Shown one piece after another: positions 27,813 through 37,796 of a DNA stretch of 64,000 bases. The stretch comes from Psychrobacter immobilis (GTDB lineage Bacteria; Pseudomonadota; Gammaproteobacteria; Pseudomonadales; Moraxellaceae): the NCBI RefSeq assembly GCF_904846225.1, contig NZ_CAJGZJ010000011.1, forward strand, positions 1 to 64,000, given 5' to 3'. The notes under the pieces are model-generated. The model made no database searches and was not told where the DNA came from. It worked only from the letters and a program-made list of their open reading frames with translations. The translations under genes and the position numbers were made by a program. Every line of letters begins with the position of its first letter. Positions within the stretch are counted from its first letter, which is position 1.

Positions 27813-29642
27813 ATGTCACAAACCCAAATTGATACACTTGCGTCACTATTTAACGATGCTATTCATGCCTTACAAGCGGATGGTACGCTGCCAAGCGATT
27901 GGCAAAATAATAGCCAAATTACCCGTACTAAAGACCTTAGTCATGGTGACTTTGCCAGCAATATCGCGCTGACTGCTGCTAAAGCTGCCAAAGCCAATCC
28001 ACGCCAGCTTGCCGAAAAAATCGTTAATGCGCTACCTGAAAATCAAGATATTCGCCAAGTAGAAATCGCAGGCCCAGGGTTTATCAATGTCTTTTTGAAC
28101 GCTGAAGCCAAGTTTTCGGTATTAGACGATATCTTTACTCTACAAGATCGCTTTGGTTTAAGTGACCAGTTCGATGGGCAAAAAGTACAGGTTGAATTTG
28201 TCTCTGCCAATCCAACTTCTAGTTTACATGTCGGTCATGGGCGCGGTGCAGCGTTTGGCATGAGCGTGGCAAACCTGCTTGAAGCGATTGGTTATGACGT
28301 CACGCGCGAGTATTATGTCAATGACGCAGGTCGGCAAATGGATATCTTGGCGACCAGTACGTATTTGCGCTATTTAGAAGCCAACGGCGAGCCAGTCACG
28401 TTTCCAGTCAACGCCTATCAAGGAGATTATGTCAGTGATATCGCTCAAACACTAAAAGCACAACACGCTGATAGCTATGTTCATACTTTTGCGCAAGTTG
28501 CCAAAGATGCGCCAGCAGATGCTGAATTTGAGATCAATACTGATGGCGAAAAAGTCCTGCTATCTGGTGATAAAGAAGCGCATATTGATGGCTTAATCGC
28601 CAACAGTAAAGCCTTGCTTGGCGATGGCTACGCGCTGTTTTTAAATGCCGCATTGAGCAGCATTTTGGCCGATATCAAAGATGATTTAAATGATTTTGGT
28701 GTGAGCTACGAGTGCTGGTTCAGCGAAAGATCTATCGACAGCGAAATTGAGCCAGTATTACAAATATTAGATGACAAAGGTTATCTGTACGAAAAAGACG
28801 GCAATATTTGGTTTAAGTCGACCGACTTTGGTGATGAAAAAGACCGTGTGGTACGCCGTGCCAATGGTCAGTCTACTTACTTTGCTTCTGACATTGCCTA
28901 TCATAAAAATAAATTCGATCGCGGCTTCGATAAAGTCATTAACGTTTGGGGCGCTGACCATCATGGTTACGTGCCACGGGTAAAAGCGGCTTTGTTGGCG
29001 TTGGGGATTGATGCAGAGCGTCTTGATGTGGTACTTGTGCAGTTCGTGGCGTTGTGGCGCGGTAGTGAAAAAGTGCAAATGTCGTCGCGTTCTGGTCAGT
29101 TTGTCACCTTACGTGAGTTGCGTGCTGAAGTCGGTAATGATGCCGCGCGTTTTTACTACGTAGCGCGTAAGCCTGAGGTACATATTGATTTTGATTTAGA
29201 GCTTGCCAAATCACAAAGTAAAGACAACCAAGTTTATTATATTCAATACGCGCATGCACGCGTGTGCCGAGTATTAGAAAAACTACAAAACAGTGGCCTT
29301 GTGGTAGATGATGCGATTGGTTTGCAGCAACAAAATCTGCTCAGCGCACCCAATGAAGATGAGTTGATTAAACTGCTAGCAGGATATCCTGCGACATTGC
29401 TACGAGCAGCGACAGGCTATGAGCCACATGTTCTGACCAATTATCTCAAAGAGTTGGCAGCGCTATTTCATGGCTGGTATGATACTAACCGTATTTTGCC
29501 AGTGAGCCTGACCTCAGGTGAAGCGCCAAGTCAGGAAGAAGTTGAGCTGATGCAAGCACGTCTGCGTTTGTCTAAAGCAGTACGCCAAGTATTGGCCAAT
29601 GGGCTTCGTTTATTAGGATTGTCTGCACCGTCTAGCATGTAG
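27813..29642 (+). CDS. argS: Arginyl-tRNA synthetase
   Basis: Class I aminoacyl-tRNA synthetase charging tRNA-Arg, 609 aa. The HIGH motif appears as SSLHVGHGRG with the preceding FVSANPT, and the KMSKS region as KVQMSSRSGQFVTL. The N-terminal Add-1 domain and the C-terminal anticodon-binding domain (LLRAATGYEPHVLTNYLKELA... LRLLGL) are complete. The ribosome site is weak. A SPOR-domain gene follows 66 bases later, an arrangement common in gammaproteobacteria. Confidence 0.97.
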   Translation: MSQTQIDTLASLFNDAIHALQADGTLPSDWQNNSQITRTKDLSHGDFASNIALTAAKAAKANPRQLAEKIVNALPENQDIRQVEIAGPGFINVFLNAEAKFSVLDDIFTLQDRFGLSDQFDGQKVQVEFVSANPTSSLHVGHGRGAAFGMSVANLLEAIGYDVTREYYVNDAGRQMDILATSTYLRYLEANGEPVTFPVNAYQGDYVSDIAQTLKAQHADSYVHTFAQVAKDAPADAEFEINTDGEKVLLSGDKEAHIDGLIANSKALLGDGYALFLNAALSSILADIKDDLNDFGVSYECWFSERSIDSEIEPVLQILDDKGYLYEKDGNIWFKSTDFGDEKDRVVRRANGQSTYFASDIAYHKNKFDRGFDKVINVWGADHHGYVPRVKAALLALGIDAERLDVVLVQFVALWRGSEKVQMSSRSGQFVTLRELRAEVGNDAARFYYVARKPEVHIDFDLELAKSQSKDNQVYYIQYAHARVCRVLEKLQNSGLVVDDAIGLQQQNLLSAPNEDELIKLLAGYPATLLRAATGYEPHVLTNYLKELAALFHGWYDTNRILPVSLTSGEAPSQEEVELMQARLRLSKAVRQVLANGLRLLGLSAPSSM

Positions 29643-29708
29643 TATACATATAGACCAATGAGAGCAATAAATTGATGATAGATAGATTCAGTAGGGAGAA
29701 CAAGATCC

Positions 29709-30515
29709 ATGCTAGCCAAAAAACCTAAAGGTGCGACTGAAAAGCGCAAATCAAGTAGCATATCAGGCTTATTATGGATGTTTGTCGGGGCAGTTTTGAC
29801 GCTGATGATTGGGGTGTTTATATACCTTTCACCGTTATTCAATTTCAGTCCCGCTGACAGTACCGCTGAGAACGATCCTAATCGGCAGGTACAGCAACGC
29901 GTTGAGACTGATACTGATAATAGCGATTACGAGTTTTACGATATTTTGCCAAATCAAGAGATGGCAACCATCCCTGATGAAAATATCGATGAAACAGGTG
30001 ATAATGGATTGGGCAGTATCGGTGCTTTTGAGCCGGACGTGGTCGTCACTCAACCTGATGGCACATCTGCCAACGATACGGGTAACTTTGGTATCGCTGA
30101 AAGCACGACGATTGAGCCTAGTCGTGGTAACAATGCTGGTGCAGCCAATAATAGCGATGATATCGTTATCGTTGAAGAAGATGCTACCTATGATGGCGCG
30201 CCAGCGACTGGTAATAGTGGGGCAAATCGAGCTAATACAGGGGCAGGTACAGCGAGTGTTCAACCTGCTAAGCCTGCAGCAACCTATATCTTGCAGATTA
30301 ATAGCTTCGGTGATGCAGATGAAGCAGATCGTCGCCGCGCCCAAGTGCTCATGGCAGGTGTAGACGCTCGCGTGGTTAAAAACACGACAGGTAATGGGTT
30401 ACCGATTTATCAAGTGATCTCACGTCCGATGAATAATCGTCAGGCCGTGACGACTGCCCAGCAACGTTTACAAAATAATGGTATTGACTCCATTATCGTT
30501 GAACAGCGCCGCTAG
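29709..30515 (+). CDS. SPOR domain-containing protein (FtsN-like)
   Basis: A 268-aa single-span membrane protein: short cytoplasmic basic tail, a transmembrane helix (about 20-42), a long acidic and Asn/Gly/Thr-rich periplasmic linker (about 45-190), and a C-terminal SPOR domain (about 192-268) that binds denuded septal peptidoglycan. The layout and position after argS resemble FtsN, a division activator, but the FtsN essential region cannot be identified with certainty. AGGGAG precedes the start. Ends at a strong terminator. Confidence 0.82.
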   Translation: MLAKKPKGATEKRKSSSISGLLWMFVGAVLTLMIGVFIYLSPLFNFSPADSTAENDPNRQVQQRVETDTDNSDYEFYDILPNQEMATIPDENIDETGDNGLGSIGAFEPDVVVTQPDGTSANDTGNFGIAESTTIEPSRGNNAGAANNSDDIVIVEEDATYDGAPATGNSGANRANTGAGTASVQPAKPAATYILQINSFGDADEADRRRAQVLMAGVDARVVKNTTGNGLPIYQVISRPMNNRQAVTTAQQRLQNNGIDSIIVEQRR

Positions 30516-30546
30516 ACTCAGTAGGTTGTAGTGGTTTATTAATAAT

Positions 30547-30573
30547 AAAAAAGCGTCATAATGACGCTTTTTT
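30547..30573. terminator. Rho-independent terminator
   Basis: AAAAAAGCGTCAT and ATGACGCTTTTTT form a near-continuous palindrome with T runs on both strands, just after the SPOR-domain gene. Confidence 0.92.
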
Positions 30574-30650
30574 ATCGCTGATTTTTAGGAAAAGTGTTTT
30601 ATCCCATTGGTTTATTTTATCTGATTAAAACCTTCACAAAGAGTATGGCT

Positions 30651-31745
30651 ATGACCGTATCTGATTCAGCAACGCCGCCTACTGGCAACGTTAAAGCATT
30701 TTTTCAGAAGTATTTTATCGATGCGTTCACTGGCATGGCTTTAGGGCTATTTGTTACATTGATTGCGGGTCTTATCATCTCGCAAATTGGTGGCTGGTTC
30801 GACCTGCCAGCATTGGTAGCGGTGGGTAAGCTCGCCTCGATATTGATGGGTGCTGGTATTGGTGTGGGCATTGCTTATTATCTAAAAGCGCCAACGCTAG
30901 TGATGCTCAGCTGCTTGGTAGCGGGCATGCTTGGCGCACACTCTGAAGCGCTGATGGCAGGTACGCTTTTTACGCCGCAAGTGGGTCGACCTGCGACATT
31001 TGCAGCGTTGCCTGGCAATCCGATAGGTGCCTATTTGACTTCTGTATTTGCGTACCGTGCTGGTACTTGGGTCGCTGGCAAGACGAAGCTTGATATTTTA
31101 TTGATACCATTATTGGTTTGCGCGGTGGCTTTATTGGTTTGTGCGCTACTTAATCCGCCTATCGTCGCTGGTGTCAACGCGATTGGTCAAGGTATTCAAG
31201 CGGCCACTGAGCTACAGCCATTATTGATGGGTATCGTCATTGCGGTTGTGGTGGGTATTTTATTGACATTACCAACCTCAAGCGCCGCTATCTGCATTGC
31301 TATTGGGCTTGGTGGCTTGGCAGGCGGTGCGGCAGTCGTTGGTTGTGCCGCGCATATGATTGGTTTTGCTGTCGCTAGTTTCAAAGACAATGGTGTTAGT
31401 GGTTTGATATCTCAGGGTTTGGGCACGAGTATGCTGCAAATACCTAACGTGCTCAAAAAGCCTTTAGTACTGTTGCCAGCCGTTATCGCTAGCGCCATCG
31501 TTGGGCCTATTGCTACCGTCGGATTTGGGCTGGCTTGTACGGCTACTGGCGCAGGTATGGGTACTGCTGGTTTGGTTGGGGTCTTTGGTGTCATCGAAGC
31601 GTCGCAAGGGATTATGAGTGGTGCTCAGCTGTGGACGGCCATTATCTTATTGATGTTTGTGTTGCCCGCGGTAATCGCTGGAGTAGTCGCTTATGTAATG
31701 CGTCGTATGGGCTGGCTGGTCGACGGTGACATGAAATTGCCTTAA
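30651..31745 (+). CDS. PTS sugar transporter subunit IIC-like permease (PTS_EIIC_2)
   Basis: A 364-aa membrane protein with about ten hydrophobic segments, Gly/Ala-rich, resembling the PTS_EIIC_2 family (FFQKYFIDAFTGMALGLFVTLIAGLI, AGTLFTPQVGRP, LPTSSAAICIAIGLGGLAGGAAVVGCAAHMIGF). No IIA, IIB or HPr gene is nearby, and many members of this family in non-PTS bacteria have unknown substrates. Three ATG choices exist; 30651 is preferred because AAAGAG lies 7 bases upstream. Inner membrane. Confidence 0.8.
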   Translation: MTVSDSATPPTGNVKAFFQKYFIDAFTGMALGLFVTLIAGLIISQIGGWFDLPALVAVGKLASILMGAGIGVGIAYYLKAPTLVMLSCLVAGMLGAHSEALMAGTLFTPQVGRPATFAALPGNPIGAYLTSVFAYRAGTWVAGKTKLDILLIPLLVCAVALLVCALLNPPIVAGVNAIGQGIQAATELQPLLMGIVIAVVVGILLTLPTSSAAICIAIGLGGLAGGAAVVGCAAHMIGFAVASFKDNGVSGLISQGLGTSMLQIPNVLKKPLVLLPAVIASAIVGPIATVGFGLACTATGAGMGTAGLVGVFGVIEASQGIMSGAQLWTAIILLMFVLPAVIAGVVAYVMRRMGWLVDGDMKLP

Positions 31746-31753
31746 TGAGTACC

Positions 31754-31898
31754 TATAGTCAGTTCAATATAAAATCGATACGTTAATAATTACGTGCAAC
31801 TATTATAAATTTTCTTTGCTTGATGTGCCTGCGTAGACAATTGCGGCGCAAAACTTATCTCAGTAGCATTGTGTTTGTTCTATATTGAATCGACTATA
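31754..31898 (+). repeat. Dispersed palindromic repeat, copy E (subtype 2)
   Basis: 145 bp, TATAGTCAGTTCAATATAAA at the left and TATATTGAATCGACTATA at the right, so the outer 18 or so bases are an inverted repeat. The core reads CTTGATGTGCCTGCGTAGAC. It sits directly after the PTS-like gene stop, before the terminator at 31902. Confidence 0.88.
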
Positions 31899-31901
31899 TA
31901 C

Positions 31902-31937
31902 AAAAAGCCCAGCTACTTTAAATAGCTGGGCTTTTTT
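31902..31937. terminator. Bidirectional terminator
   Basis: AAAAAGCCCAGCTA pairs with TAGCTGGGCTTTTTT across a 7-base loop. It separates the convergent PTS-like and SDR genes. Confidence 0.93.
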
Positions 31938-31981
31938 ATTTGAATATTTATGGTCTGCTCGTTTAGGAAATTGCTTTTTGC

Positions 31982-33007
31982 TCATCGAGCGGTGCTAGTC
32001 TTTTTCTTGCGTCTTGGCTTTAGCTTACGAGAAATCGTATTCATATCGTTCAGCACCTTGCTATAACTAGCGGGAAAGACTCGCTGTACCGCATCCACTA
32101 TTTTGGCGTCATTGCCAATCAAGCAGCGAGTTTGGTTGGTCGCTGCGGCATGTAGAATAACCCAAGCGGCGTCGCTGGCATCGAATTTTAAAAGCTTGTT
32201 AAAACTCTTAATGGCTTTGTCACCAGTATGCATGCCAACACTACTAACGCTGTCATTACCGCGCGCACTATTGGCGATATTGGTTTTGATGCCGCCTGGA
32301 TGAATGCAGGTGGCTGACACACCGCATCGCTGAATGTCTAGCTCTTGACGCAAGCTTTCAGTAAAGCCACGTACGGCAAATTTGCTAGCATTATAAGCAG
32401 AGTATGAAGGCTGAGCAGTTAAACCAAACAAGCTTGAAATATTAATAATATGACCATTTTCAGAAAACAGGCGCGGTTTGCCATCCTTACTAGCACTACT
32501 ATCATTTGCCAATGCGCTTTGTTTGACACTGTTTTTGATTAAGGGTAAAAACGCCTTGGTACCATAAACCACGCCCCAAAAATTGATATCCACCACCCAT
32601 TCAAGCTCCTCAATACTACAACCTTCTATCGTCGAGGAGAACGCCACGCCTGCATTGTTAAAGATAAAATTCACCTTGCCATGTTCTGTCATGACATCGC
32701 TCGCCCATGCTTCCACCGCTTCATTGTCCGAGACATCAACTACCGTTGTTGTCACTTGGACATCGTAGCCGACTAGCAACGCTTTGGTTTGAGTCAGCTG
32801 CTCGGCATTGATATCAGAGAGTGCAACATGGCAGCCCATTTTTGCCAAATGAATCGCCAGCTCGCGTCCCATTCCTGATCCTGCGCCAGTGACAGCGGCG
32901 ACATGGTCACGGTAATAAGGGGCAATACCATTATCTTGAGTATTATTTGAGGAAAAGGGTAAATGTTGACGCAATGAAGACGCCATAGCAGTCATATGAT
33001 TAAGCAT
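31982..33007 (-). CDS. SDR family oxidoreductase
   Basis: A 341-aa short-chain dehydrogenase/reductase. The NAD(P)-binding TGAGSGMG motif lies at about 40-47, NNAGVAF at about 117, the catalytic Ser in NISSLFG (about 190), and the catalytic YSAYNASK Tyr/Lys pair at about 199-206. HPGGIKTNIA follows. The C-terminal 60 residues are basic and specific to longer members. ATG at 33007 with AAAGGA 9 bases upstream is chosen over TTG at 33016. Substrate unknown. It occupies the place downstream of clpX where lon is found in many relatives. Confidence 0.88.
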   Translation of the reverse strand: MLNHMTAMASSLRQHLPFSSNNTQDNGIAPYYRDHVAAVTGAGSGMGRELAIHLAKMGCHVALSDINAEQLTQTKALLVGYDVQVTTTVVDVSDNEAVEAWASDVMTEHGKVNFIFNNAGVAFSSTIEGCSIEELEWVVDINFWGVVYGTKAFLPLIKNSVKQSALANDSSASKDGKPRLFSENGHIINISSLFGLTAQPSYSAYNASKFAVRGFTESLRQELDIQRCGVSATCIHPGGIKTNIANSARGNDSVSSVGMHTGDKAIKSFNKLLKFDASDAAWVILHAAATNQTRCLIGNDAKIVDAVQRVFPASYSKVLNDMNTISRKLKPRRKKKTSTAR

Positions 33008-33083
33008 AATAAACAATCCTTTGTATTATTAGTAATGATATTCACAAGGGTAAATCACGATGGAATACAGCAGCTAACTATTC

Positions 33084-33147
33084 ACTATAAGCGTTGAGAA
33101 ATATAACTATAAGCGTTAAGAAATATAACCATGAGCGTTAAAATATA
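33084..33147 (+). repeat. Three tandem 22-bp repeats
   Basis: Two copies of ACTATAAGCGTTRAGAAATATA and a shorter third copy (ACCATGAGCGTTAAAATATA) run head to tail, ending right at palindromic repeat copy F. They lie upstream of the SDR gene's start, on the promoter side. Confidence 0.85.
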
Positions 33148-33148
33148 C

Positions 33149-33293
33149 TATAGTCAAAACACTCTAAAAACGCCACGGTACTGCTGATATCAATTTTTTG
33201 CAGTCTCTGTCTGTAACGGCACAGCAAGTGAGGAAAATTTATACCAGTAGTATCTGACTATTGATGTATCGACATTACTTTCCACTGACTATA
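33149..33293 (-). repeat. Dispersed palindromic repeat, copy F (subtype 1)
   Basis: 145 bp with TATAGTC at the left end and GACTATA at the right. The core CTCTGTCTGTAACGGCACAG is in the reverse orientation. It is the reverse complement of the 3904 and 60405 copies along most of its length (for example GGTACTGCTG and AAAACGC near one end). Confidence 0.86.
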
Positions 33294-33384
33294 TCTACCT
33301 TAGCATGATTTATGATGATGACTGGTCACGATTGATAAACGCTGCTGTCATTTTACAATCGCTGATTAATCGCCACTAAAATAG

Positions 33385-33424
33385 AAAAAAAGCGCCTGAG
33401 CACAGAATGCCAGACGCTTTTTTT
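33385..33424. terminator. Terminator of clpX
   Basis: AAAAAAAGCGCCTGAGCA pairs with TGCCAGACGCTTTTTTT with two mismatches across a 5-base loop. It is positioned 60 bases after the clpX stop on the minus strand. Confidence 0.85.
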
Positions 33425-33485
33425 AACATAGCCAATAAATAATCATAGGCTATGTTAATCAAATAAAAGTTAATCTAATAGTACA

Positions 33486-34760
33486 TTAAGCAATTTTTGG
33501 AATTTTACCTTCATTAATCACTTCTGCATCAACCATAACGGTTTTAGCATTCTTCATAGAAGGCAGCTCGTACATCGTTTCGAGCAGGGCATTTTCTACG
33601 ATAGAGCGCAAACCACGCGCACCCGTTTTGCGTTCCATGGCTTTTTTAGCAATCGCATCAAGCGCTTCTTGAGTGAAGCTGATTTCAGCACCTTCCATAT
33701 CGAACAGATACTTATACTGCTTAACCAGCGCGTTCTTAGGCTCAGTCAATATCTGAACCAATGCTTCCTCATCAAGCTCTTGTAAAGCCGCTAGCACAGG
33801 CAAACGACCAATCAATTCAGGAATCAGACCAAACTTGATCAAATCTTCTGGCTCAACTTGTTGCAATAAGTCTGAGCTACGACGACTGTCATCTTTTGAG
33901 CTGACATCAGCGTTAAAACCAATACCGCCTTTTTCCGTACGCTGCTGAATCACTTTATCAAGACCGGCAAACGCGCCGCCCACGATGATTAGGATGTTGC
34001 TGGTATCAACTTGGATCAGCTCTTGCTGTGGATGCTTACGACCACCATGAGGGGGGATAGCAGCAACCGTACCTTCGATAAGCTTTAGCAGGGCTTGCTG
34101 TACGCCTTCGCCTGACACGTCACGCGTGATAGAAGGGTTGTCGCCTTTTTTACTGATTTTATCGATCTCATCGATATAGATGATGCCTTGCTCAGCTTTG
34201 CTGACATCATAATCAGAGGCTTGCAATAGCTTCTGTACGATGTTTTCAACGTCTTCACCCACATAACCTGCTTCGGTTAAAGTAGTAGCGTCTGCCATGG
34301 CAAACGGCACATCGAGTAGGCGCGCTAAGGTTTGTGCCAGCAACGTCTTACCAGAACCGGTTGGACCGATCAGTAAGATGTTGCTCTTGGCCAATTCTAC
34401 CATCGCATCGTCAGCACCGATTTTGGCTTTTTTGCTGTCACGAGCCAAGGTTTGGCTCACTTTTAGACGTTTATAATGATTATAAACGGCAACCGCGAGT
34501 GCTTTTTTAGCAGCGTCTTGACCGATGACGTATTCATCAAGCTTGGCGCGCAGCTCTTTTGGCGTTGGTAGCTTTTTATTGACCCACGAGGTATCAATAT
34601 CGCTATCGTCATCACCGTCTTCTGCACTATCTGCGATTAGATCTGTACATAGCTCAATACATTCATTACAGATATTGGCATCGTCAGCGGCGATCAGCTG
34701 TTGTACATCACTTTTGGCTTTGCCGCAAAATGAGCAGTGCGGGGTAGTATCTTCTGCCAT
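33486..34760 (-). CDS. clpX: ATP-dependent Clp protease ATP-binding subunit ClpX
   Basis: AAA+ unfoldase that feeds substrates to ClpP, 424 aa. The N-terminal zinc-binding domain has Cys9, Cys12, Cys31 and Cys34. Walker A is GPTGSGKT at 132-139, followed by the GYVGED pore loop and [10 protein letters not shown] Walker B. The IGF tripeptide for ClpP docking is in [13 protein letters not shown] precedes the ATG by 9 bases. It follows clpP by 109 bases in the conserved tig-clpP-clpX order. Confidence 0.98.
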   Translation of the reverse strand: MAEDTTPHCSFCGKAKSDVQQLIAADDANICNECIELCTDLIADSAEDGDDDSDIDTSWVNKKLPTPKELRAKLDEYVIGQDAAKKALAVAVYNHYKRLKVSQTLARDSKKAKIGADDAMVELAKSNILLIGPTGSGKTLLAQTLARLLDVPFAMADATTLTEAGYVGEDVENIVQKLLQASDYDVSKAEQGIIYIDEIDKISKKGDNPSITRDVSGEGVQQALLKLIEGTVAAIPPHGGRKHPQQELIQVDTSNILIIVGGAFAGLDKVIQQRTEKGGIGFNADVSSKDDSRRSSDLLQQVEPEDLIKFGLIPELIGRLPVLAALQELDEEALVQILTEPKNALVKQYKYLFDMEGAEISFTQEALDAIAKKAMERKTGARGLRSIVENALLETMYELPSMKNAKTVMVDAEVINEGKIPKIA

Positions 34761-34869
34761 AAAAGGCGCTCCTAAAATTTAAAACGTATCAATATTCTGA
34801 TTGTGTGCATCAATGCCAAAGCAAATAACGCTAAGGCATTTTATGCTTATCAAAGCTGCTATATCGTAA

Positions 34870-35544
34870 TTATAATGAGTCAGGGCGACGCTTTAATACT
34901 TCATCAACCAGACCGTATTCTTTTGCTTCGTCGGCATCCAACCAATAATCACGCTCGACATCTTTTTCGATTTTTTCTACTGGCTGACCCGTACGCTCAG
35001 CTAAGATCTGATTTAAGCGCGCACGCGTTTTTAGAATTTCACGAGCATTAATTTCGATATCTGTCGCTTGACCTTGTGCACCGCCTGATGGCTGGTGAAT
35101 CATCACACGAGCGTTGGCTAGCGCATAACGCTTGCCTTTTTGACCCGCCGCCAACAAGAATGAACCCATGCTATAAGCACCGCCCATACAGATGGTCGAC
35201 ACTTCAGGCTTGATGAAGTTCATGGTATCAAAAATGGCCAAACCAGCGCTTACAGAACCGCCTGGTGAGTTGATGTATAAATGAATGTCTTTATCAGGGT
35301 TTTCAGCTTCTAAGAATAACAGCTGGGCAACAATAAGATTGGCCATGTGGTCTTCGACTTGACCCGTCAAAAAGATAACGCGCTCACGCAATAGGCGTGA
35401 AAAAATATCAAACGAGCGTTCACCGCGTGCTGATTGTTCGACAACCATAGGCACTAATGCCGCTTGCGTGCTTTGCATTTCGTTGTGTGCACTCATCAGC
35501 ATATCAAAATGTGGGTTGGCAGTGATGCGATCATAATCTGTCAT
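34870..35544 (-). CDS. clpP: ATP-dependent Clp protease proteolytic subunit ClpP
   Basis: Serine protease barrel that partners with ClpX, 224 aa. The catalytic Ser is in [17 protein letters not shown], the His in [18 protein letters not shown], and the Asp in the C-terminal DRDYW-type region ([21 protein letters not shown]). Most ClpPs read GQAASMGA at the Ser motif, so GGAYSMGS is a mild variant. AGGACATTTTT precedes the ATG. Confidence 0.98.
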   Translation of the reverse strand: MTDYDRITANPHFDMLMSAHNEMQSTQAALVPMVVEQSARGERSFDIFSRLLRERVIFLTGQVEDHMANLIVAQLLFLEAENPDKDIHLYINSPGGSVSAGLAIFDTMNFIKPEVSTICMGGAYSMGSFLLAAGQKGKRYALANARVMIHQPSGGAQGQATDIEINAREILKTRARLNQILAERTGQPVEKIEKDVERDYWLDADEAKEYGLVDEVLKRRPDSL

Positions 35545-35850
35545 AAAAATGTCCTGTTTATAAGTACATAGAATAAAGGGATAAAAGTTAGCGAACAGTT
35601 AAGCTCTTATTGGTGTTTATCATGATAACTATTGCTATTTGTTGATAACACAAACTAGATGCAATGATCTAGATGCCGCTAAAAATAATTGAGCTAATGG
35701 TAACTTTTTTATGGGAGCAATAGTAACTTTTTCATGTGAAAAATTATTTTCTATTAATAATAGAGGTGACTCCCTATTAATAAGGTGTCTGTATGCGTTT
35801 ATCAAGGGGATTACCGATAAACTGTTCATAAAAATAGTGTATTAGTTCTC
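35545..35850. other. Gene-free region between tig and clpP
   Basis: About 300 bp of AT-rich DNA after the tig terminator and before clpP. It presumably contains a separate clpP promoter. A 64-codon minus-strand frame within it has no ribosome site and looks spurious. No repeat is recognised. Confidence 0.5.
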
Positions 35851-35881
35851 AATAAAAATGCCCCAACAAATTTGTTAGGGC
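35851..35881 (-). terminator. Terminator of tig
   Basis: On the minus strand GCCCTAACAAATTTGTTGGGGC forms a hairpin with one mismatch, followed by ATTTTTATT. Located 80 bases after the tig stop, it implies that tig and clpP are at least partly separate transcripts. Confidence 0.8.
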
Positions 35882-35958
35882 ACTGTGCTAGGGTATTCTT
35901 AGATAGCAATTAGCAATTAGCAATGAGTGCCATTAAAGGGCAACGTCAAATGGCTAGA

Positions 35959-37302
35959 TTACATGCCTTGCTGTTGTTGTTGCTGAGCGGCTAGCAAGTC
36001 TTGGTAGCTAACTTCTTTGTCAGTTACTTTACCTTGCTCAATCAAATAATCAACCACTTGATCTTCTAATACCACAGACTCAATGTTAGCGCGCTGTTGC
36101 TTATCAGTCGTGTAGTACTCGATTACTTCTGCTGGATCTTCGTAGTTTTCAGCCGCTTCTTTGATGAAAGTCTCAACGCGTGCTTGATCGACTTCTAAGC
36201 CTTTGGTATCGATAACACGAGCAACGATGATGCCAAGACGGGCAGCACGTAGCGCTTGCTCTTCAAATAGCTCATTTGGTAGCATGTCTTTATCGAAGCT
36301 ATCAGCATTGGCACCGAACTGCTGAGAAAAACGTTGCATCATCATGTTACGTTGACGCTCGATTTCTTGCTCTAGCATGGCGCTTGGTACGTCAAACTCG
36401 TTCTTTTCTAGCAATGCATCAAAAGTCGCTTGCTTGACTTGGCTACGCGCCGCATTTTTGATTTCGCGTTCCATGTTTTTGCGTACGTCTTCTTTTAACT
36501 TCTCAACGCCGCCTTCTTTTACGCCGAATAGCTCAAGGAACGCATCGTCGATTTCAGGCAGTTTAGATTTTTCAACCAATTTTAGGGTGATTTTGAACTG
36601 TGCTTCTTTACCAGCTAGGTTTTCAGCTTGGTAATCTTCTGGGAAAGTCACGTCGATGGTTTTTTCTTCGCCAGCTTTCATGCCTTTGATGCCCGCTTCA
36701 AAGCCTGGGATCATCTGATTGCTACCGATAACCAATTTGAAGTCCTCAGATGAGCCGCCTTCGAATTTTTCGCCGTCGATAGAGCCTTCAAAGTCAAAAG
36801 TAACTTGGTTGTCTTTCGCCGCCATACCTTTCTTTTCAACGAATTCTTCACGTTGTTTTTGTAGGTTTTCGATCATCGTGTCAACGTCTTCTTCACTAAC
36901 TTGTGCCGTGTGACGCTCAACTTCGATCTCATCGATACCTTGTACGTCTACTTCTGGGAAGATTTCAACCGTCGCTTGATAAACCAAGAAATCGTCTTCT
37001 AGTTTTACGTCGTCGATGTTAGGCATGCCAACCGCGCGGATGTCTTCAGATTTGATCGCTTCAAACACGGTATCACGGATCACATCGTTGATGACTTCTT
37101 GTTGAATGCCAGCACCATACTGTGAGCGGATGTGCGACATAGGGACGTTGCCTTTACGGAAACCGTCAATCTTGGCAGTTTTCGCAACTTGGCGAATACG
37201 GCCTTCGACTTTGTTTTGAATTTTTTCAACGGGTACTTTAACCGTGAGCTGGGTTTCTTTGTTAGATAGCTTGTTGGTTGTGACTTGTAAATCTGTAGCC
37301 AT
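35959..37302 (-). CDS. tig: Trigger factor
   Basis: Ribosome-associated chaperone and peptidyl-prolyl isomerase, 447 aa. The ribosome-docking GFRKGNVP motif is at about 47-54, the FKBP-type domain (about 160-245) contains [15 protein letters not shown] and [16 protein letters not shown], and the long helical C-terminal domain ends in a Gln-rich tail ([10 protein letters not shown]). AAAGGTG precedes the ATG. First gene of the tig-clpP-clpX cluster. Confidence 0.98.
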   Translation of the reverse strand: MATDLQVTTNKLSNKETQLTVKVPVEKIQNKVEGRIRQVAKTAKIDGFRKGNVPMSHIRSQYGAGIQQEVINDVIRDTVFEAIKSEDIRAVGMPNIDDVKLEDDFLVYQATVEIFPEVDVQGIDEIEVERHTAQVSEEDVDTMIENLQKQREEFVEKKGMAAKDNQVTFDFEGSIDGEKFEGGSSEDFKLVIGSNQMIPGFEAGIKGMKAGEEKTIDVTFPEDYQAENLAGKEAQFKITLKLVEKSKLPEIDDAFLELFGVKEGGVEKLKEDVRKNMEREIKNAARSQVKQATFDALLEKNEFDVPSAMLEQEIERQRNMMMQRFSQQFGANADSFDKDMLPNELFEEQALRAARLGIIVARVIDTKGLEVDQARVETFIKEAAENYEDPAEVIEYYTTDKQQRANIESVVLEDQVVDYLIEQGKVTDKEVSYQDLLAAQQQQQQGM

Positions 37303-37660
37303 GTTAATTACACCTTTAAGATTAAATCGTACTTTGGATTAAATAGTACTTAGGGTTAAATGATAATAGACAAACCGTGCCGCAAATTACGGGCGTGTAC
37401 GACGGTTGCCGTTGGAATAAATAGGGGATAGTGATAAGCTCGCCACTTCAAAATCAACACCAGTAGCAATCGCCGCTGACACCAAAATGTGAAACTGTCG
37501 CTGTTATAAACGCTATCAAATATCAATAATAAACCGCAAATGTGCTGCATAATAACGCTTTTTGGTGAATTATACAGTCAAATAACGGCTTTCAACAAAA
37601 TTTTAAAAGTAGAACAGTATAATCTATCTGCTTATTAAAGTAAAAATTATCTCTTTATCG

Positions 37661-37764
37661 TCAATTTACTTTGAATCTGTCACATCGTCAATCTCGCTTA
37701 AATTACGATTTGTACATCTGCGCTCAATTTTCTTGTATCAGCATTATGCGTGTTGAATCGACTA
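37661..37764. repeat. Degenerate relative of the palindromic repeat (subtype 3)
   Basis: Shares CACATCGTCA, TTTTCTTGTATC and a GTTGAATCGACTA right end with the 15796-15902 copy. The left end is eroded. It lies between tig and rdgB and looks like a decayed copy. Confidence 0.45.
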
Positions 37765-37796
37765 GAAGCGTAAGGTTTTAATTATTAAGGTTTAAC

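Noticed and set aside
30651-31745. PTS-like gene as part of a sugar PTS operon
   Set aside because: No IIA, IIB, HPr or EI gene nearby; kept only as a IIC-like permease.
35635-35829. 64-codon minus-strand ORF between tig and clpP
   Set aside because: No ribosome site, and codon use and composition match non-coding DNA.
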